Shown one piece after another: positions 59,849 through 64,000 of a stretch of DNA of 64,000 nt; the stretch's first letter is position 1; each line of letters opens with the position of its first letter. The stretch is from Rhodothalassiaceae bacterium (GTDB taxonomy: Bacteria; Pseudomonadota; Alphaproteobacteria; Sphingomonadales; Rhodothalassiaceae), in the NCBI GenBank assembly GCA_026004935.1, contig BPKC01000001.1:1217491-1281490 (forward strand), in the 5' to 3' direction. The notes under the pieces are model-generated. The model saw only the letters and a list, made by a program, of their open reading frames with translations. It ran no database searches and was not told where the DNA came from. The position numbers and the translations under genes were made by a program.

Positions 59849-61173
59849 GACACCGCAAGCTCGCGCGACCGGGATCCGTGCGCGCAGCCGCCGTCGGCGG
59901 CGAGGAGGGTACGCGCCACCCGCCAGGCGCTCGCGCAGCCGTCTTCGTGAAATCCGTGGCGAAGCCAGGCGCCGACAAACCAGGTCCGCCGCCGCCCTTG
60001 CAGCGCCGCAAGCCGCTTCTGGGCTTCGAGCGCCGCGTGGGTGAATACGGGATGGCGGAAGGTCGTCTCGTCGTAGACGAGCTCGGCCAGGGGTTCGACG
60101 GGCGGGTTGAGGGTCACGAACAGCGGATCATCGGCGGGCAGCGGCTGGAGGCGGTTCATCCAGTATGTCACGCTCGCGCCGCCATCCGGATCACGTCCGA
60201 CGAGATAGTTCCAGGCCGACCACACGGACCGGCGCCGCGGCATCAGACACGGATCGGCGTGCAACAGCGCGCGGTTCGTCTGAAAGCGGAAAGCGCCCAG
60301 TACCGCGCGTTCCTCCCGGTCGGCATCGGCGAGCAGCTGCAGCGCGGCATCCGCGTGGCAGGCGAGCACGACGTCGTCGAATTTCTCCGGCCCGCCGCCC
60401 GCGGCGCGCAGGACGATGCCGGTCTGCCCGCGCGCCACCTCCTGCACCGGCGTGCCGACGCGCAGCGACACGCCCTTCCGGCGCAGAGCCGCCGCCAGCC
60501 GCTCCACATAGACGGCCGAGCCGCCCCGCACGGTCCACCACCGATGCTGGCCGTTTACCGACAGCAGCCCGTGGTTGCGAAAGAAGCGCACGAGAGAGCG
60601 GGCGGGATAGTCGTCGATCTGCGCACGCGGCGTCGACCAGATTGCGGAGCACATCGGCCGCAGGTGGTAGTCCGCGAACCAACGCCCGAGCCGCAGCCGG
60701 CGGATAAGCGCGCCGAGGGTGAGGTCCTCGTGCTCGACCACTTGGGGAGCGTGTCGGTGGAAACGCAGAATGTCGCGGATCATTGCCCAGAAGCCGGGAC
60801 GCAGCAGGTTTGAGGCCTGTCCGACCAGGGCGCGCAGACTGCCGAGCCCGTATTCGATACGGCCGCCGTCCACCGATACGGAAAAGCTCATGTCGCTGCC
60901 TGCGACCGGCACGTCGAGCTCGTCGAACAACCGGGCGAGATGAGGATAGTTCGCGTGGTTGTAGACGATGAAGCCCGTGTCCACGGAGCGGTTGCGATGG
61001 CGGCCCGCAACGACCGTGCGGGCGTGGCCGCCGAGCCGCGGCTCCGCTTCGAACACAACGACGTCACATTTCGGCGCGAGCAGCCACGCGGCGTAAAGGC
61101 CCGAAATGCCACCCCCGACGACGGCAATGCGTCGGCGGGACCCTGGCTCCCGCTGCGCTGCGGCCTGCATCAT
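59845..61173 (-). CDS. FAD-dependent amine-oxidase-like oxidoreductase of the CFA operon
   Basis: 442 residues. Rossmann FAD loop RRIAVVGGGISGLYAAWLL (14-32), then FEAEPRLGGHARTV. Other conserved spots: VDTGFIVYNHANYPHLARLFDEL, the RPMCSAIWSTP block and the FVGAWLRHGFHEDG end that carries the second FAD contact. Its members precede DUF1365 and CFA synthase genes and are thought to introduce or remove double bonds in the lipid substrate. First gene of the operon. An RpoE-type promoter lies 48-76 bases upstream. Confidence 0.93.
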   Translation of the reverse strand: MMQAAAQREPGSRRRIAVVGGGISGLYAAWLLAPKCDVVVFEAEPRLGGHARTVVAGRHRNRSVDTGFIVYNHANYPHLARLFDELDVPVAGSDMSFSVSVDGGRIEYGLGSLRALVGQASNLLRPGFWAMIRDILRFHRHAPQVVEHEDLTLGALIRRLRLGRWFADYHLRPMCSAIWSTPRAQIDDYPARSLVRFFRNHGLLSVNGQHRWWTVRGGSAVYVERLAAALRRKGVSLRVGTPVQEVARGQTGIVLRAAGGGPEKFDDVVLACHADAALQLLADADREERAVLGAFRFQTNRALLHADPCLMPRRRSVWSAWNYLVGRDPDGGASVTYWMNRLQPLPADDPLFVTLNPPVEPLAELVYDETTFRHPVFTHAALEAQKRLAALQGRRRTWFVGAWLRHGFHEDGCASAWRVARTLLAADGGCAHGSRSRELAVS

Positions 61174-61219
61174 TCGTTGATCATTCGACGCTTCACCCGA
61201 TCATCCTTTTGCTCCACAG

Positions 61220-61249
61220 CGCTTACGCTTCACGGCGCGCGACGGATCA
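61220..61249 (-). promoter_or_regulatory. RpoE-type promoter of the lipid-modification operon
   Basis: On the minus strand, -35 TGATCC (61249-61244), exactly 18 bases of spacer, -10 TAAGCG (61225-61220). The Rhodobacter RpoE consensus is TGATCC-N18-TAAGA. Predicted start about 40 bases before the ATG at 61173. Confidence 0.85.
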
Positions 61250-61287
61250 GGGTGCCGGCGATTTTTTCCTCGACAGCAAGGCGGAAG

Positions 61288-61317
61288 TGATCCGGACCGC
61301 CCGCCCGCGCGTATGTC
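61288..61317 (+). promoter_or_regulatory. RpoE-type promoter of the rpoE-chrR pair (autoregulation)
   Basis: TGATCC (61288-61293), 18 bases, TATGTC (61312-61317). The -35 is perfect and the -10 is a weaker match. It is divergent from the lipid operon promoter 38 bases away, so both promoters lie back to back. Confidence 0.7.
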
Positions 61318-61495
61318 GGGCATGACAAACGCGGGCCCGATTCATGACAGCGAGACGGCGCCACGCCCCTGGGCCGGACAATCCGGCCGGAAGGCGGGCG
61401 CAGGTGTTGTGCTGCCTTTTCCTCAAGGCTACGGTATGCGCAGGGGGTCCGCACGGCCTCCGGTCGCCCATGCGGGAGCGCAACGGAACAGGGCA

Positions 61496-62074
61496 ATGGA
61501 CGGCGCCCAGAGCGCGGACGAGCGCGGAACGGCATTGGACAGCCAGACCCGTCTCCTGCTCGCGGTCCGCGACCGCAGGGATCGTGCCGCTTTCGCCGCG
61601 CTGTTCGCCTTCTATGCCCCGCGGCTGAAGGCCATGCTGCTGCGCGGCGGAGCGGGCGACGCGATCGCCGAGGACGTCGTCCAGGACACGATGCTCACGG
61701 TCTGGCGCAAGGCGGCCCAGTTCGATCCCGCGCGCGCTACGGCGTCGGCGTGGATCTACCGGATCGCGCGCAATCGCCAGATCGACATTCTCCGGCGCGA
61801 GACGCGGCCCCTCCCTGATGATGCCGGCCGCGAGGAACGGGAGAAGGACGCCTTCGACAGCATTGCGCTGGCGGAACAGGTCCACCGGCTGCGCGCGGCC
61901 CTGCGGCAGCTGCCGGCCGAACAGCGGGCCGTGCTCGAGAGTGCATATCTCGACGGCCTCTCCCACGGCGACATCGCGCGCGCGAAGGGTTTGCCGCTCG
62001 GCACCGTCAAATCGCGCATCAGGCTGGCGATGGGCCGTCTGCGCCGGCTGCTTGAGAAGAGCGCCAAGTCATGA
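61496..62074 (+). CDS. rpoE: Group 4 (ECF) sigma factor, RpoE/SigE of the ChrR type
   Basis: 192 residues from ATG 61496. ATGs further upstream at 61436, 61322 and 61313 lie too near or within the promoter. Region 2: RDRAAFAALFAFYAPRLKAMLLRGG...AEDVVQDTMLTVWRKA with SAWIYRIARNRQIDILRRE (region 2.4, -10 recognition). Region 4: LRQLPAEQRAVLESAYLDGLSHGDIARAKGLPLGTVKSRIRLAMGRLRRLL. Its stop overlaps the chrR start (ATGA), the usual sigma/anti-sigma coupling. The local TGATCC promoters fit its predicted specificity. Confidence 0.95.
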   Translation: MDGAQSADERGTALDSQTRLLLAVRDRRDRAAFAALFAFYAPRLKAMLLRGGAGDAIAEDVVQDTMLTVWRKAAQFDPARATASAWIYRIARNRQIDILRRETRPLPDDAGREEREKDAFDSIALAEQVHRLRAALRQLPAEQRAVLESAYLDGLSHGDIARAKGLPLGTVKSRIRLAMGRLRRLLEKSAKS

Positions 62075-62724
62075 GCCGCAAGGTCACCCATCACCTGCCC
62101 CCCGCCATGCTGGCCCAGTACGCCGCCGGCCGCCTGAGCCACGCGTTCTCGGTGCTTGCCGCTGCGCATGTTTCTCTGTGCCGCGACTGCCGCGACCAGT
62201 TGGCGGCGCATGAAGCGGCGGCCGGCCTCCTGCTCGAGGAGGCGGCGCCGGCGGCGGTCTCGGAGGATCTGCTGCCCCGGCTGCTGGCGCGCCTCGAGGA
62301 ACCCGCCGCATCGCAGGATCAGCAGGTGGAGGATGGGGCGCGCCCGTCGGGGATCTACCCCGGTCCGGTGATGATGGCGCTCAAGGGCCGTCCGCCGCGC
62401 TGGCGGCATCTCGGCAGCGGCATCCGGCAGGCGCTGCTGCACCACGGGCCGGGCGGATCGCTGCGGCTGCTCAGCGTCCCGGCCGGTCGGCCGGTGCCCC
62501 GCCACACCCATCGCGGGACGGAGTTCACCCTCGTCCTTCAGGGGGGGTTCCACGACGAGACGGGCCATTTTTCCGTCGGCGATGTCGAGGTTGCTGACGC
62601 GCGTCTGGAACACACGCCGACCGCCGATCCGGGGGAAGCCTGCATCTGCCTTGCGGCGACCGACGCGCCGCTGCGGTTTTCGGGCATCGTCCCGCGGCTG
62701 CTCCAGCCGCTGTTCCGGATCTGA
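62071..62724 (+). CDS. chrR: ChrR-type zinc anti-sigma factor with cupin domain
   Basis: 217 residues. The N-terminal anti-sigma domain has the zinc set H7 (or H8), H33, C37 and C40 (H-x3-C-x2-C in HVSLCRDC). The C-terminal cupin carries H145, H147, E151 and H181 (PRHTHRGTEF, LEHTPTADPG), the site needed in Rhodobacter ChrR for response to singlet oxygen. Both metal sites are intact, so it should release RpoE on photooxidative stress. Co-translated with rpoE. Confidence 0.96.
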   Translation: MSRKVTHHLPPAMLAQYAAGRLSHAFSVLAAAHVSLCRDCRDQLAAHEAAAGLLLEEAAPAAVSEDLLPRLLARLEEPAASQDQQVEDGARPSGIYPGPVMMALKGRPPRWRHLGSGIRQALLHHGPGGSLRLLSVPAGRPVPRHTHRGTEFTLVLQGGFHDETGHFSVGDVEVADARLEHTPTADPGEACICLAATDAPLRFSGIVPRLLQPLFRI

Positions 62725-62734
62725 AGACGACATG

Positions 62735-62764
62735 TGATCCAGAGAGCCGCCCCGTGCGTAGAAG
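62735..62764 (+). promoter_or_regulatory. RpoE-type promoter of the fasciclin (and possibly phr) genes
   Basis: TGATCC (62735-62740), 18 bases, TAGAAG (62759-62764). It lies only 11 bases after the chrR stop and about 30 bases before the fasciclin ATG. Confidence 0.8.
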
Positions 62765-62794
62765 GGGTGTCCTAACAGAAAGGAGACGCCCTTC

Positions 62795-63319
62795 ATGATT
62801 GCCATCAAGACATGGATGACCCGTGCGCTCGCGCCTCTGCTGGTGGCCGGAGCCATCGGCTCGGCATCCGCCGCCACCGTCGTCGAGACGGCTGCCGCTG
62901 ATGCCCGCTTCTCGACCCTCGTGACCGCGATCAAGGCCGCGGGCTTGAACGAGGCGCTGTCGGCCGACGGTCCTTTCACCGTTTTCGCGCCGACGAACGA
63001 GGCGTTCGCCGCGCTGCCGGAGGGGAGGCTCGACTCCCTCTTGCAGCCGCAGAACCGCGACCAGCTCACGAATATTCTTCTCTATCACGTTGCATCCGGC
63101 GCCATCCGTTCCGATGACATCCCGGCCGGAACGACCGCCGTGACCCCTCTGCTCGAGGGGGCTGTCCTGTGCGTGACCCGCGAAGGCGCCGCGGTTTCGG
63201 TCGCCGACGGGTCGGGACCGCCGGCACGGGTCGTGATCGCCGACATCGAGGCCGACAACGGCGTCATCCACGTGATCGACAAGGTTCTGCCGCCCGGCAG
63301 CGAACGCGCCTGCCCGTGA
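62795..63319 (+). CDS. Secreted fasciclin (FAS1) domain protein
   Basis: 174 residues. Signal peptide with cleavage about SASA-ATVVE (26-27). One FAS1 domain: DARFSTLVTAIKAAGLNEAL, PFTVFAPTNEAFAALPEG (H1 motif), LLYHVASGAI and VVIADIEADNGVIHVIDKVLPP (H2 motif). An adhesion-like or lipid/porphyrin-binding role has been proposed for bacterial homologues. Preceded by AAAGGAGA and an RpoE-type promoter, so it should be part of the same stress response. Confidence 0.94.
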   Translation: MIAIKTWMTRALAPLLVAGAIGSASAATVVETAAADARFSTLVTAIKAAGLNEALSADGPFTVFAPTNEAFAALPEGRLDSLLQPQNRDQLTNILLYHVASGAIRSDDIPAGTTAVTPLLEGAVLCVTREGAAVSVADGSGPPARVVIADIEADNGVIHVIDKVLPPGSERACP

Positions 63320-63368
63320 TGACCTCTCTCCCCCTCAAGCCGCGATCCTCCGGTTGTGGCGCCACCTC

Positions 63369-63402
63369 GGCCCGGGCCTTCGCGGTCCGGGCCGCCTTCT
63401 TT
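63369..63402 (+). terminator. Possible terminator between fasciclin and photolyase genes
   Basis: A 10-bp stem (63369-63378 with 63384-63393, one G-T pair) and a TTCGC loop, followed by CTTCTTTCTT. The T-tract is interrupted, so it may be a partial attenuator. If active, phr would depend on read-through or a further promoter. Confidence 0.45.
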
Positions 63403-63422
63403 CTTGCGCCGGAGTCCGTGCC

Positions 63423-64000
63423 ATGAGCGGCTCTCACCCCGCAGCCGCACCGCATGCGCCCGTCGCGATCCACTGGTTCCGTCGCGATCTGCGTCTTGCG
63501 GACAACCCCGCGCTCACCGCCGCGGCGCGCCACGGGCGCCTGCTGCCCGTCGTGATCGACGACCCGGACCACCCTGACGAGCATGCCCCGGGTGCGGCCT
63601 ATGCCTGGTGGCGTCACCACTCGCTGGCCGCCCTCGATAAGGCGCTCGGCGGGCATCTGCGGGTCTTGCGCGGCGACGTCGCCCGTTTGCTGCCCGCTCT
63701 GGCCGCGCGTCATGGCGCCACGCTCGTGACCTGGTCGCGCGCCGCGGAACCCTGGATCGCGAAGCGGGACGAGGCGGTCGCGGCCGCGCTTCAGGCGGAA
63801 GGGATTGCGGTCCGGACGGAGAACGGCTCTTTGCTGTGGGAGCCCTGGGAGGTGGCTGGTCCGGGCGGCGGCTGCTGCCGCGTGTTTTCGGCCTTCCACC
63901 GTCGCTGCCGCGCGCTGGCTCCACCGCCCCGGCCGCCGCTGCCGGCACCGGAGCTTGCGGTCCTGCCGCGCGCGCCTGACGAGCCCCGCCTTCCAGACCG
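63423..64000 (+). CDS. phr: Deoxyribodipyrimidine photolyase, N-terminal part (runs off the window)
   Basis: The frame is open from ATG 63423 to the window end (192 residues shown). IHWFRRDLRLADNPALTAAA starts the N-terminal antenna-binding domain. TWSRAAEPWIAKRDEAV and ENGSLLWEPWEV follow as in class I CPD photolyases. The usual YKVFTPFWR motif reads CCRVFSAFHRR, a diverged form. phr is a known RpoE target in Rhodobacter. It repairs pyrimidine dimers using light. Confidence 0.93.
   Translation, partial: MSGSHPAAAPHAPVAIHWFRRDLRLADNPALTAAARHGRLLPVVIDDPDHPDEHAPGAAYAWWRHHSLAALDKALGGHLRVLRGDVARLLPALAARHGATLVTWSRAAEPWIAKRDEAVAAALQAEGIAVRTENGSLLWEPWEVAGPGGGCCRVFSAFHRRCRALAPPPRPPLPAPELAVLPRAPDEPRLPD

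Overview
The window reads as chromosomal DNA of a high-GC alphaproteobacterium. The evidence is the order tRNA-Ala / TIGR02300-type protein / aroA / cmk / rpsA, alphaproteobacterial small families (DUF2244, DUF1285, DUF6111-like), a bd-type oxidase of the CIO form, and an RpoE-ChrR sigma/anti-sigma pair. GC is so high that most real genes carry long antisense shadow ORFs. The genus cannot be named from this sequence.

Layout. 1-1806: end of anmK (cut by the window edge) overlapping convergent mazG, then a cold-shock gene with its own terminator. 1807-3236: gene-free, holding an array of palindromic repeats. 3237-6758: 2OG-Fe(II) oxygenase-like gene, an EI24-like membrane protein with a lipoprotein, nth, and a DUF2244 gene. 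6759-7477: second repeat patch. 7478-14939: dapB, an ankyrin protein, tRNA-Ala, a TIGR02300-type protein, aroA, an AbrB-type antitoxin with a broken partner, cmk and rpsA (strong terminator at 15003-15036). 15219-22452: TonB-dependent receptor, a CDGSH/cupin fusion, an NSS transporter with a class V aminotransferase, a probable small RNA on the minus strand, and a FliL-like secreted protein. 22471-31436: a large patatin-like lipase, an aminoglycoside-phosphotransferase-fold kinase / hydrolase / acyl-CoA dehydrogenase run, an SRPBCC protein, and cioAB. 31447-41265: a minus-strand operon (DUF1285, NUDIX, DUF6111-like, cca) divergent from a four-gene overlapping operon (MoxR ATPase, DUF58, and two large membrane proteins). 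41193-48351: GNAT, porin, sppA-msrB, ferredoxin-NADP reductase, glycosyltransferase. 48364-53668: VapBC pair, a second acyl-CoA dehydrogenase, carboxylesterase, gluQ, marC, an outer-membrane barrel. 53669-55356: third repeat patch, tRNA-Pro(CGG), and a probable integrase remnant.

55357-64000 is the most coherent part. It holds a six-gene minus-strand operon with overlapping genes (flavin oxidoreductase, DUF1365, cyclopropane-fatty-acid synthase-like methyltransferase, MFS transporter, DUF3833, SDR), the divergent rpoE-chrR pair, a fasciclin gene, and the start of a photolyase gene. Three sites match the TGATCC-N18-TA promoter known for Rhodobacter RpoE: one before the lipid operon, one before rpoE-chrR, one before fasciclin/phr. 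Together they describe a self-contained photooxidative (singlet oxygen) response locus: a zinc anti-sigma sensor, membrane-lipid modification, and DNA repair.

No CRISPR array, intact insertion sequence or prophage was seen.
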